From an uncultured Blautia sp. (GTDB lineage: Bacteria > Bacillota > Clostridia > Lachnospirales > Lachnospiraceae), in assembly GCA_900552095.1 (NCBI GenBank), contig URYM01000006.1:1-19477 (forward strand): 19,477 nucleotides of DNA, given 5' to 3'. The position numbers and the translations under genes were made by a program. Of this stretch, positions 1-7,885 are shown in pieces (the stretch's first letter is position 1; each line of letters starts with the position of its first letter). The notes under the pieces were generated by a model. That model did not search any database and was not told the origin of the DNA. It saw only the letters and a program-made list of their open reading frames with translations.

Positions 1-46
1 AGATCTAGTACGGTCTCGTGGGCTCGGAGATGTGTATAAGAGACAG
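1..46. other. Nextera/Tn5 sequencing adapter with i7 index (artefact)
   Basis: Not organismal DNA. Reading inward, the stretch is AGAT, then CTAGTACG (reverse complement of Nextera index N702, CGTACTAG), then GTCTCGTGGGCTCGG, then the Tn5 mosaic end AGATGTGTATAAGAGACAG. The insert begins at 47. The exact reverse complement of these 46 bases is found at 19428-19473, so a repeat finder would report a false terminal inverted repeat. Confidence 0.98.
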
Positions 47-1158
47 ATATAAAGGTCCATATTCCCCACCAGATCCGTCAGCTGATCTGCCAGAGTTTTA
101 CTGTGAAAGAAACGGCTGTACCTCTGGTTCGGCCTGCCAATCACAATCTTCGTCACTCCGCTGACCCGGGCATATTCCGCGATCTGTACCGCCGGCTCAT
201 CTCCGTACACGGTGGCGATCTGCGCTCCCATCTGTTCACCCAGACGGATATTGTCTCTCAGACGTTTCAGCTCGTCCCCTTTCATCTCCCGGGTCTGCTC
301 CCCTTCCACATAAAGGGCAGTAAAACCGCTGTGAAATGCCTCCGCCATCCGGGCCGCAGTCCGGATCACTCTGGCGCTGGACGGAGCACTGGACAAACAG
401 ACCAGAATATGTTCCCCTGCCCGAGCCCCCGACTCATTTCCCTTCTTCTGCGCTGTCCTGCTCAGCCGGTCCGCGGTGCGCCGCAGTGCGATCTCCCGCA
501 GCGCCTCCAGATTCTCTTTTGTAAAGAAATGATCCAGCGCTCTTCTAGCCTGGCCGGGGCGGTAGACCTTTCCCGACTGAAGCCTCAAAATCAGATCTTC
601 CGGCTCAATATCCACCAGCTCCACCTGATCTGCCATGTCAAAAACCCGATCAGGGAAACGCTCGCTGACCGCAATCCCGGTAATAGAAGCGACCAGGTCA
701 TTCAGAGATTCCAGATGCTGTACGTTAACTGTCGTATATACATCGATACCGGCCCGCAGAAGCTCCTCCACATCCTGATACCGTTTGGCATGACGGCATC
801 CCTGGGCATTGCTGTGCGCCAGTTCATCCACCAGAATCAGCTGCGGCCTGCGCGCAAGCGCCCCGTCCAGATCGAATTCCTTCAGAGAAACTCCTTTATA
901 GGCCACCTCTCTGGCCGGAAGCACCTTCAGCCCTTCAAGAAGCGCCAGCGTATCGGGCCGTGTGTGGCGTTCCACATATCCGACCACCACATCCCGCCCG
1001 TTCTTCTTCGCCTCATGGGCCGCTTCCAGCATAGCGTAAGTCTTTCCTACGCCTGCCGCATAACCAAAAAAGATCTTCAGTTTTCCGCTGTTTTCTTCCC
1101 TCTCCTGCTCCTGGATGCTCTCCAGAATTCTCTCGGGACTGGGGCGCCTGTCTTCCAT
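47..1158 (-). CDS. kdpD: Osmosensitive K+ channel sensor KdpD, N-terminal part (cut by contig end)
   Basis: This is the N-terminal cytoplasmic part of the KdpD potassium/turgor sensor. About 370 residues are visible; full-length KdpD is roughly 890, so the membrane segments and histidine kinase would lie beyond the contig, unless this is one of the short kinase-less forms. The ATPase-like KdpD domain shows a Walker A motif at residues 32-40 (GYAAGVGKT), a Walker B-like LILVDELAHSNA at 107-118, and YTTVNVQHLESLND near 141-154. A universal-stress-protein-like domain starts near residue 250. The start is uncertain. ATG at 1158 has no well-placed ribosome site, whereas an in-frame GTG at 1164-1162 sits 7 bases after AAAGG. 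A possible -10 box TACAAT is at 1200-1195. The gene lies 103 bases downstream of ktrA on the same strand, consistent with a potassium homeostasis locus. Confidence 0.93.
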
Positions 1159-1261
1159 CTCCACAATTCCGCCTTTCTCTGCCTATGATCTGTTATTGTA
1201 CCATATTTCATCTTTTCACAGCATAAAAAAGCGCCGTCTCCTGTTAAGACCGTATAAAGAT

Positions 1262-1909
1262 TTATAATTTAAATGCCTTCTGGATCTCCTGCACATTTCC
1301 CAGCACCAGCATGGACTCATCCCCGTTAATATAAGTGCCGGAATTAATCTCCAGATTCATCTTTCCATTTTTCTTAAGTGCCATAATGCTGATGTTCATC
1401 TTCTTTCTCACATCCAGCTGTCCCACGCTTTTGCCTGCCCACTCCGCCGGAACAGTGAGTTCAAAGATTCCATACTCTTCATTCAGCTCGATATAATCCA
1501 GAATATGATCCGCCGTATAGCGCACCGCCGTCCAGGTAGCCAGCTGGCGCTCGGGATAGACAACTTCATCGGCTCCATTTCTCAGAAGAAACTTCGCATG
1601 TACATCCCGCGCAGCCCTGGACACTACAAATCTGGCGCCCAGCTCTTTCAGAAGAGAGGTGGTCTCCAGAGAACTCTGGAAATTATCCCCGATTGCCACA
1701 ATACACACATCAAAGTTGCGCACGCCGAGAGAACTTAAGAATTCTGCATTCGTACAGTCTCCGATCTGAGCATTCTCCACATAGGGAAGCGCCGCGTCCA
1801 CCCGATCCTCCTGGATATCCACCGCCATCACCTCATGCTTCAGCTCATCCAGCTTCATTGCCACATGGCGTCCGAAACGCCCCAGCCCCACAACCAAAAC
1901 CGACTTCAT
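1262..1909 (-). CDS. ktrA: K+ uptake regulatory subunit KtrA (RCK protein)
   Basis: Cytosolic gating ring subunit of a Ktr/Trk potassium transporter. The 215 residues match a single-RCK KtrA rather than the double-length TrkA. Residues 1-125 form a Rossmann-type TrkA-N domain with the nucleotide-binding motif GLGRFG at 8-13 and an acidic residue at the end of the second strand (VDIQED). Residues about 135-215 form a TrkA-C domain, which in the family can bind cyclic di-AMP. The ATG at 1909 follows AGGAGG by 9 bases. No KtrB/TrkH membrane partner is seen: the upstream neighbour is an unrelated lipoprotein gene behind a terminator-like hairpin, and downstream is kdpD. A weak hairpin (GTCTT/GAGAC, 1250-1236) precedes a T run downstream of the stop, so ktrA and kdpD may be transcribed separately. 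Confidence 0.93.
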   Translation of the reverse strand: MKSVLVVGLGRFGRHVAMKLDELKHEVMAVDIQEDRVDAALPYVENAQIGDCTNAEFLSSLGVRNFDVCIVAIGDNFQSSLETTSLLKELGARFVVSRAARDVHAKFLLRNGADEVVYPERQLATWTAVRYTADHILDYIELNEEYGIFELTVPAEWAGKSVGQLDVRKKMNISIMALKKNGKMNLEINSGTYINGDESMLVLGNVQEIQKAFKL

Positions 1910-2019
1910 TTCCTACATCCTCCTGATTTATTCCTGTGTATTTTTCTCAGATTTATACTTTCTTTATATCCAGTTCATGGTCTTTCTATTATGGCATATG
2001 TATCATAAAAAGGGCATTA

Positions 2020-2060
2020 ATAAATCCCTTAATGCATTAAGATTGCATTAAGGGATTTAT
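2020..2060 (-). terminator. Perfect 17-bp hairpin ending the yhf-type operon
   Basis: The arms 2020-2036 and 2044-2060 are perfect reverse complements around a 7-base loop. The hairpin starts 11 bases after the stop of the serine hydrolase gene. In the minus-strand transcript the stem is followed, after TAATGCCC, by a T5 run; on the plus strand it is followed by CTGTTTTT. The stem is AT-rich, so termination could be partial. The word GCATTAA occurs three times here (2014, 2034, 2044), which leaves an operator role for the downstream ktrA gene possible. Confidence 0.6.
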
Positions 2061-2070
2061 CTGTTTTTCT

Positions 2071-3432
2071 TTATTCTGCTATATACTCATTATGCACTGC
2101 ATGATTAAAAGCTTTTGCGAAATCCGTCAGATTATTATAGGCATTCTGATCCGTCAGGCCTGCATTCATCTTATTCGTCAAAAGGATCGTCACGATCTGA
2201 TTTTCCGGATCCACAGTAATATACTGGCCGGTAAATCCATTATGGCCAAATGCAGTATCACTCAGCGCCTTCATCCAGGAGCTGCCTGTGGCAAATCCGT
2301 AGCAGCTCTTCCCTTCCTCCATCCGATCCACAGTAAATTGATCCAGAACCTCCGGGCTGTAGATCTCCACGCCATTGTAAGTTCCTCCATTTAAAAGAGT
2401 CTGATACAAAACAGCCAGCTCCTCCACATTGGAGAAAACTCCCGCATGACCTGCTACTCCCTGACAGCCCATGGCGGCATTTCCATCATTGACCTCACCC
2501 TGGAGTGTATTATGTCTCCAGCCCTCAAACACCTCAAAGGCTTCCTGATCCTCCGTACAGTCATAACCGAATCCGGGGTTATTTTCTTCGTCTACCATAC
2601 AATATTCATAGGGATTTCCAAAGGAACTCACCGCAATCTTTTCCTTTTCTATCCCATTTTCCAGCGGCAGATAGCCCGTCTTTTCCATCCCCAGAGGTTC
2701 ATAGATATTTGTCTTTACATACTCATCCAGATCCTGTCCGCTTATCTTCTCCACCAGAAATCCCAGCGTCATAAATCCCAGATCACTGTAATAATACTCT
2801 CCCGGCTCAAACATCAGGCCTGTACTGCAGATATACTCCAAAACCTCTTCCTTTGTATCACAGTACAAAAACATGGGACGCCACTGGGGAAGCCCTGACG
2901 TATGGGTCAGCAGCTCTTCCACCGTCACATTCTCTTTCCCGTTCTGAGCAAATTCCGGAAGATAGGACGCCACTTTTTCTTTCACATCCAGTCTGCCCTC
3001 CGTGACCAGTTTCATCACCGCCTGCGTTGTGGCGCTGATCTTGGTGCAGGATGCCAGATCAATCAGAGTATCTGTCTCCATCGGAACAGGATTTTCCAGA
3101 AGCTTTCCTTCCCCGGAAGACCATTCAAAAGCCTGCTGTACTCCGTACGCTTTCTTCAGCACAATTTTTCCGTCCTTTAAAACAAGCATCTCTGCCCCGG
3201 GCACAACCTTATTATTTTCTGACGCCAGCACACTCTGCACATAGGAATAGGCTACTGCATCCGCTGCCGCTGCCAGTTTTTCATTTTCCTCATAGACCAG
3301 TTCCCCGGAAGTCTCTTTCCCGCTGTCGGTCTTCTCCTGATTCTCCACTTTCTTCTCTGTCTGTCCGGAACATCCGGAAAATATCATTGCTCCGCACATT
3401 GCCAATGCGATCATCCTGCCTCTTCTCTTCAT
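2071..3432 (-). CDS. Lipoprotein serine hydrolase, beta-lactamase/PBP4* family
   Basis: A surface-anchored member of the class C beta-lactamase-like family, which includes D-aminopeptidases, esterases and YfeW-type PBP4*. The 453 residues begin with a lipoprotein signal (MKRRGRM, a hydrophobic stretch, lipobox FSGC with Cys21). A low-complexity charged linker follows to about residue 50. The active-site motifs are all present: SxxK at 128-131 (SCTK), a YxN-equivalent YSD at 215-217, and HNG at 397-399. A family-typical GHAG segment lies between the second and third motifs. The ATG follows GGAGG by 6 bases. The gene starts 32 bases after yhfW with no terminator seen between, so it is probably the last gene of the yhf-type operon. 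It may therefore act outside the cell on the substrate later handled by the cytoplasmic enzymes (inference). A stand-alone esterase or peptidase role is equally open. Confidence 0.9.
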   Translation of the reverse strand: MKRRGRMIALAMCGAMIFSGCSGQTEKKVENQEKTDSGKETSGELVYEENEKLAAAADAVAYSYVQSVLASENNKVVPGAEMLVLKDGKIVLKKAYGVQQAFEWSSGEGKLLENPVPMETDTLIDLASCTKISATTQAVMKLVTEGRLDVKEKVASYLPEFAQNGKENVTVEELLTHTSGLPQWRPMFLYCDTKEEVLEYICSTGLMFEPGEYYYSDLGFMTLGFLVEKISGQDLDEYVKTNIYEPLGMEKTGYLPLENGIEKEKIAVSSFGNPYEYCMVDEENNPGFGYDCTEDQEAFEVFEGWRHNTLQGEVNDGNAAMGCQGVAGHAGVFSNVEELAVLYQTLLNGGTYNGVEIYSPEVLDQFTVDRMEEGKSCYGFATGSSWMKALSDTAFGHNGFTGQYITVDPENQIVTILLTNKMNAGLTDQNAYNNLTDFAKAFNHAVHNEYIAE

Positions 3433-3464
3433 CTTCTGCCTCCATCTTTCTTCTTCATGCTGTC

Positions 3465-4673
3465 TTAATCTTTTGCCGGCCAGAAGGGTACGCCGTTCTG
3501 CGGAGCCTTCGCCCCCAGGAAACTGCAGACCGAAGCCCCCACATCAGAAAGGGTTTCTCTGACACCGAGTTTCTTTCCGCAGATTCCTTTCTGATACACC
3601 AGAATCGGCACACATTCTCTGGTATGTCTGCTGTGGCCAATATCAGGATCATTTCCATGATCAGCCATTACCACCAGCACATCTTCCGGCTCCATAAGCG
3701 GAAGAAGCCTTCCGATCCCCTCATCTGCACACTCCAGGATCTCCCTGTAAACACCGGATGACTGAGAATGTCCGGCCAGATCTGTCTCCTGCACATTGGT
3801 ACAGATAAAACCGGTCTGCATTTTTTCAAACTCCCGGATCGTATGTTCCATACATTCCCCGGTCGGCACGCAGGAAATACTTGTTCCACAGTCGTTTGCC
3901 ACAATATCCGCCACTTTTCCGATCAGTGTCACAGGAATCCCCTGCTCTGTGAGGATCGTGGGCGCCTGTACCTTTTTGTCCACTCCATAGCCCAGGTGAA
4001 GGCACTGATAGCCCTGCTCATAGGATTTTGACTTCGCAGAAGCAATTCCTATAAATCTGCCCTCTTTAATCTCCTGGGCATTCCACAGATCCTCCATGGT
4101 ATTTCCGGTTCCGCCAAAAACGATCACACGCCCGACGGTAACTACCTCGCGCACCAGAGCCGCAATCTCAGATTCCTTCTCAAATGAAATAAAGTCCAGA
4201 GGAGCGGTCACATTATAGCACATACCCAGATCTGCCTCCAGATTATCCGCCACCGTCACATAATCATCACAGAGAACATACCTCAGCCCCTGGCTTTCTA
4301 TGATTTCCGTCTTGTGACCGGCCTTTCTCAGATGTTCTTCCACCGCATCCACTTTCTCCTGAAAGGGGTGGATCTCCGGTTTTCTGGGAAGCGTTCCCAT
4401 AATCTCCTGATGTCCCATAAAAGTATCTGCCCCGAAATGCATAAGCCTGGCCTTCCCGTAATTTGCTTCCGGAGAAAACTTCATACAGGCGCTCTCCCTG
4501 CCAAAAGCATTCATAAGTCCCAGTTTTTCCAGATTGGGAAGCTTCAGATCCGGATGATCTCTCAAAATGCTTCCCAGCGTATTCGCTTTCTCATCCCCGG
4601 GTCTTACCGTTTTCGCATCTTCCATGGCGCCAATCCCAAAACCATCCAGCACAATCACTGCAAAACGCCCCAT
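3465..4673 (-). CDS. yhfW: Phosphopentomutase-like metalloenzyme YhfW
   Basis: Alkaline-phosphatase-superfamily enzyme (402 residues), a clear paralogue of the DeoB encoded at 12913-14103 but belonging to the YhfW group of the E. coli yhf operon. The two-metal site looks complete: Asp10 (VLDGFGIG), Thr84 in DTFMGH at the position of the phosphorylated Thr85 of DeoB, Asp298 and His302 (DLAGH), Asp338-His339 (ADHG) and His350 (RHTRE). It differs from DeoB around the nucleophile (DTFMGHQE against DTMTGHWE) and in the cap domain, so the phosphorylated substrate is probably not plain (deoxy)ribose phosphate (inference). The ATG is 3 bases after the yhfX stop, and its ribosome site AAGGGATAGAGA overlaps that stop, so translation is likely coupled. 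True substrate unknown; mutase or phosphatase chemistry is expected. Confidence 0.88.
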   Translation of the reverse strand: MGRFAVIVLDGFGIGAMEDAKTVRPGDEKANTLGSILRDHPDLKLPNLEKLGLMNAFGRESACMKFSPEANYGKARLMHFGADTFMGHQEIMGTLPRKPEIHPFQEKVDAVEEHLRKAGHKTEIIESQGLRYVLCDDYVTVADNLEADLGMCYNVTAPLDFISFEKESEIAALVREVVTVGRVIVFGGTGNTMEDLWNAQEIKEGRFIGIASAKSKSYEQGYQCLHLGYGVDKKVQAPTILTEQGIPVTLIGKVADIVANDCGTSISCVPTGECMEHTIREFEKMQTGFICTNVQETDLAGHSQSSGVYREILECADEGIGRLLPLMEPEDVLVVMADHGNDPDIGHSRHTRECVPILVYQKGICGKKLGVRETLSDVGASVCSFLGAKAPQNGVPFWPAKD

Positions 4674-4676
4674 TCT

Positions 4677-5840
4677 CTATCCCTTCTTTCTTCCCTGGCT
4701 GTCATAAATTCCTATAATTTTGGGAGTTCCGCTGGAAATCCCTTCCACCAGAACCACATCGCTTCTGGTCACAAAAATCTGGGATCGGAAAGCCATCACC
4801 ACCGTCTCTCCCACCTCACAGGTACGGGACAGACCGAAATGATAGTCAATACTCTCATCACTGGGCGGCAGGACAGAGAGTATTCGTCCCGTCTCCTCAC
4901 TTCTTCCCACCAGAGCCTGCTTTACATGGGACCGGCGGTAATGCCCTCCGCCATAACAGTAAGCTTTTCCCTGGAAATTGTGAGATACTTCGCTCACATA
5001 AACAATAGCCGGAATCTCCGGTTCCTCTGCACATGCCGCATGAAGGGGGGTGGTTCCGGTCAGTCCGTGCCCCGGCTCCCCACAGTTTCCTCCCAGCTTC
5101 GCCATCTTTCGTATCGTCCTTACACAGGTAGCCGAAGGGGTATTCACGATCAGATCCCGGAATCCTGCCTGCTCCAAAAGCGCGTTTCCCTTTAAAAGTG
5201 TCCGCAGATTTTCTGTGGGTATAATATCTTCTTCTTTTTCACTGTACAGATAACAGGGAAAGGAAGTGACGCCCCGGATCTCCACATGGGGGCAGTTTTT
5301 TCTGATACAGGATACTGCTTCCTCCATCTCTTCCAGGGTAAAACCTGCCGTCTGCCCGGAATAGATCATATCTCCTTCCTGAAAAACCCGCAGGAGGATT
5401 CCCTGCTTTTTCCCCACTTTCCGGGCTGCACGATCAATCGCATACACTTTATCCATAGAATAGACCGTCATCACTTCCGGGCCATACGCAACTACCTTTT
5501 CGATCAGAGCCTGCGGAACCTGAACCAGATGGCCCACATTTCCAATGGGAATCCTGTGCTCCATCATAGTCAGAGCTTCCTTAAAATCCACCGTCACCGC
5601 TCCGCTGTACCCCATCTCTGTCAGTTTCTGAGCCAGGAAAGGATTTCTTCCCACCTGCTTTAACATAAAATACATGCGGAAATTATGTTTTCGGGCTTCT
5701 TCCAGAATCTTTCTTCCATTGGCACAGAACGCATCCACATCGATCAGATAGGAATCCGGAAGGATTGTCCCGGACTGATGAAGCGTGAACGCCGTACTGA
5801 TTAATCCTCTGTTTCGTTTTCTTGTCTGTTCTGCAAACAT
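4677..5840 (-). CDS. yhfX: PLP enzyme of alanine-racemase fold, YhfX type
   Basis: Predicted pyridoxal-phosphate enzyme with an alanine/ornithine racemase-type barrel, 387 residues, about the length I recall for E. coli YhfX. The likely PLP lysine is Lys61 in YFMLKQVGRNP after the first barrel strand. Further YhfX-like signatures are EPGHGLTGTTP, the glycine-rich YCYGGGHYRR and, near the C terminus, QIFVTRSDVVLVEG. Expected chemistry is racemisation or epimerisation of an amino acid or related amine; the substrate is not known to me. The ATG at 5840 lies inside the end of yhfS, a 40-base overlap. I keep it because the N terminus (MFAEQTRKRNRGLIS) resembles the YhfX N terminus and AAGGG precedes it by 7 bases. 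Its position directly before yhfW is the same pairing as in E. coli. Confidence 0.88.
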   Translation of the reverse strand: MFAEQTRKRNRGLISTAFTLHQSGTILPDSYLIDVDAFCANGRKILEEARKHNFRMYFMLKQVGRNPFLAQKLTEMGYSGAVTVDFKEALTMMEHRIPIGNVGHLVQVPQALIEKVVAYGPEVMTVYSMDKVYAIDRAARKVGKKQGILLRVFQEGDMIYSGQTAGFTLEEMEEAVSCIRKNCPHVEIRGVTSFPCYLYSEKEEDIIPTENLRTLLKGNALLEQAGFRDLIVNTPSATCVRTIRKMAKLGGNCGEPGHGLTGTTPLHAACAEEPEIPAIVYVSEVSHNFQGKAYCYGGGHYRRSHVKQALVGRSEETGRILSVLPPSDESIDYHFGLSRTCEVGETVVMAFRSQIFVTRSDVVLVEGISSGTPKIIGIYDSQGRKKG

Positions 5841-6934
5841 TGCCTCACCCTTTTCACCGATGTTTTAATAATATCCAGAATGGTATCCGCCCCTGCCCGC
5901 ATGGGATTGATGCGGATCATCCTCTGTTCCAGTGTGGGATCTGCTTTACGGAATGTGCCGGACACCCGATAAAACATGGGCACCATCTCATATTTGGACT
6001 CTGCTCCCACCGGATTGGGCGCTGCTCCCAGCTTCTCCGCCTCCCGCAGTACCGCCTCCGCAATCGGCTCCCGAAATTCCACCAGGAGGACTTTCGACTG
6101 CGCATTGGCAAGAAAAGCGTCTTTTACTTCAGGAATTTCCCCGGAAACAAGGCGGCGCACACAGGTATCATTTACCTGCGCCTGGATTGCCAGCGCAACC
6201 GGCGCGTAGACAAGGCCATGCAGCACGTCCAGAGCCTCATGCCCCTGAGTCTGCATTCCCCCTGAATAACTTTCTGCCACAAGCTGATCCACATACTTTT
6301 TCTTTCCAACTACAATCCCGATCCCCTCCGGCCCCAGAAGCTTGAAAGAAGAAAAGCAGGAGAGATCTGCTCCACACTGGACTCCGATCTCTTTTACCTT
6401 CATAACTGCATAATTATCATCCGTCAGAATCGGAATATCTCTTGTCTCTTTTATTGTTTTTATTACTTCACGCATATCATACCGGTCATTCAGCGTCTGC
6501 CTTGTATACTGGACCAGCGCTCCCCTGATCTCCGGATCCGCCTCCAGTACCCGGCGTATCTCTGGCAGATCATTGAAATCTGCTTCCACCGGCACAAGGC
6601 CAAGCATCTGAAAAGATACTGCCGTTGTCGTATAAACCGGCGCCCGGTGAACCAGTATTTTCTGGCCGCACTGCAGCATGGTATGAAGCCCGAAACGGAT
6701 CGCCGCACTTCCCGCCCCCCGCACAAGCACGCAGGCCTCCGCGTCAAAAATCCGCGCGATCACCTTCTCCGCTCTGCTGGTTGTGATCGGTTTATTTAAT
6801 CCCATGACCACGCCGAGATCTCCCCGGCTCAGACTTTCGTGCCCCTGAAATTCTTTTGTCATACAGTCTACCACCCGAAACTGAAGCTCTATTGCTTCCT
6901 CCAGGCTCAGACTGTGAAGCGGATACGTTTTCAT
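5801..6934 (-). CDS. yhfS: PLP-dependent aminotransferase-like protein YhfS
   Basis: Fold-type I PLP enzyme (377 residues) of the YhfS group, related to aminotransferases, cysteine-lyase-type enzymes and SelA-like proteins. Visible features are a cofactor-phosphate loop (RGAGSAAIR, 72-80), the Asp pair in LTDDNYA at 172-173 that would bind the pyridine nitrogen, and the Schiff-base lysine Lys198 in CFSSFKLLGPEG. A C-terminal small domain follows. The family cannot be assigned to transamination or lyase chemistry from sequence alone. A perfect AGGAGG sits 9 bases before the ATG. The gene starts 19 bases after php, and its end overlaps the start of yhfX by 40 bases, which implies tight coupling of the two PLP enzymes. 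Confidence 0.87.
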   Translation of the reverse strand: MKTYPLHSLSLEEAIELQFRVVDCMTKEFQGHESLSRGDLGVVMGLNKPITTSRAEKVIARIFDAEACVLVRGAGSAAIRFGLHTMLQCGQKILVHRAPVYTTTAVSFQMLGLVPVEADFNDLPEIRRVLEADPEIRGALVQYTRQTLNDRYDMREVIKTIKETRDIPILTDDNYAVMKVKEIGVQCGADLSCFSSFKLLGPEGIGIVVGKKKYVDQLVAESYSGGMQTQGHEALDVLHGLVYAPVALAIQAQVNDTCVRRLVSGEIPEVKDAFLANAQSKVLLVEFREPIAEAVLREAEKLGAAPNPVGAESKYEMVPMFYRVSGTFRKADPTLEQRMIRINPMRAGADTILDIIKTSVKRVRQCLQNRQENETED

Positions 6935-6953
6935 CTTTTTCCCTCCTAAGCTG

Positions 6954-7844
6954 TCATTTTCTCCCCTGTCCCAGAATCCGTTCCGGATTCCGGATCAGCA
7001 GCAGATCAGTCTCCTCTTTTGAAAAACCGGAATCCCATAACAGCGGGAGAAATTTTTCAAAGAGATACCCATATCCGATCCCGCCGCCTGATTTCAAATG
7101 AGATTTTCTCGTAATATCCATGGAAAGTACCACCTGAGACAGCCTTCCCCGGTTCCGGATCTCCCGAAGCGCTTCCACCCGGAAGGTGTCCGGGCAGTAA
7201 GAAAGTTTTCCTACCGTATCAAATCCTATATTTACTCCTTTTTCCAGCACCTCAAAAATTTTCTCCATATCCCGGGAAAGATCCATATGGCCAATGATAA
7301 TCTTCTCCGGTTTCACTCCATGGCTTAACAGATAATCCGCCTGCCGGGCTCCGAATGTTCCCAGCGTCGTATGTGTGGTAACCGGAACCTGGGTTCTCAC
7401 CGCTGCCAGGCTCATCGCTTCAAACACTTTCTCTTCCAGAGGAGTCATCTGATCCCGGCTGGTTCCAAATTCTCCGATCACAGAAGCCTTTTCCTTATTC
7501 TCTCCAATCCCGTCCAGAATCTCATGCTCTGCCAGTTCTGCCAGTTCCTCCACCGTTTTTTCTTTTACAGATTCCGGCAGAAATGGTTCTTTATAAAAAC
7601 CGGTGGACAGGATCATGTGAATTCCGGACGCCTCTTCTACTCTCCGGATATAATCTACATTTCTCCCCATCCCGATGTTGGTAACTTCCAGTATGTTGCG
7701 CACACCATACTCATACAGCTGCTCAAATTCCCTGACCGTCTCCTCAAAACAGTCCAGCCGGCAGTCAGGATCCCCTTTCACACCGGACAAATCTATGGTT
7801 ACATGCTCATGCATCAGCGTATAACCTTTTTTTAATTCTGTCAT
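6954..7844 (-). CDS. php: Phosphotriesterase-homology protein Php (amidohydrolase superfamily)
   Basis: Binuclear-metal TIM-barrel hydrolase of the phosphotriesterase family, 296 residues, close to the roughly 290 of E. coli Php. The metal ligands can be traced in order: His12 and His14 (MHEH), a bridging carboxylate Glu125 (IGEFG) where classical phosphotriesterases have a carbamylated lysine, His158 (TTHTT), His186 (GHMD) and Asp243 (SMDITR). Family members are mostly lactonases or esterases rather than true phosphotriesterases, so a lactone, ester or cyclic-amide substrate is as likely as a phosphoester (inference). GGAGGTG lies 5 bases before the ATG. It sits between the amidase and yhfS, inside the yhf-type run. 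Confidence 0.9.
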   Translation of the reverse strand: MTELKKGYTLMHEHVTIDLSGVKGDPDCRLDCFEETVREFEQLYEYGVRNILEVTNIGMGRNVDYIRRVEEASGIHMILSTGFYKEPFLPESVKEKTVEELAELAEHEILDGIGENKEKASVIGEFGTSRDQMTPLEEKVFEAMSLAAVRTQVPVTTHTTLGTFGARQADYLLSHGVKPEKIIIGHMDLSRDMEKIFEVLEKGVNIGFDTVGKLSYCPDTFRVEALREIRNRGRLSQVVLSMDITRKSHLKSGGGIGYGYLFEKFLPLLWDSGFSKEETDLLLIRNPERILGQGRK

Positions 7845-7885
7845 TTTTCACCTCCGGCTTTCCTCCCCGTCCGCAGATTCCAGCC

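Noticed and set aside
103..1188. Plus-strand open frame of 361 codons
   Set aside because: It is antisense to kdpD, whose motifs are clear on the minus strand. The frame has no family signature and no ribosome site.
2010..2062. Three GCATTAA copies as a CRISPR-like or short-repeat array
   Set aside because: The words are parts of a hairpin, with no regular spacing or spacer content.
3465..4673. Annotating this gene as a second DeoB
   Set aside because: The nucleophile context, the cap and the gene company point to the YhfW group instead.
4314..5195. Plus-strand open frame of 293 codons across yhfW and yhfX
   Set aside because: It crosses two well-supported minus-strand genes, with shadow-like composition rich in His, Ser and Arg.
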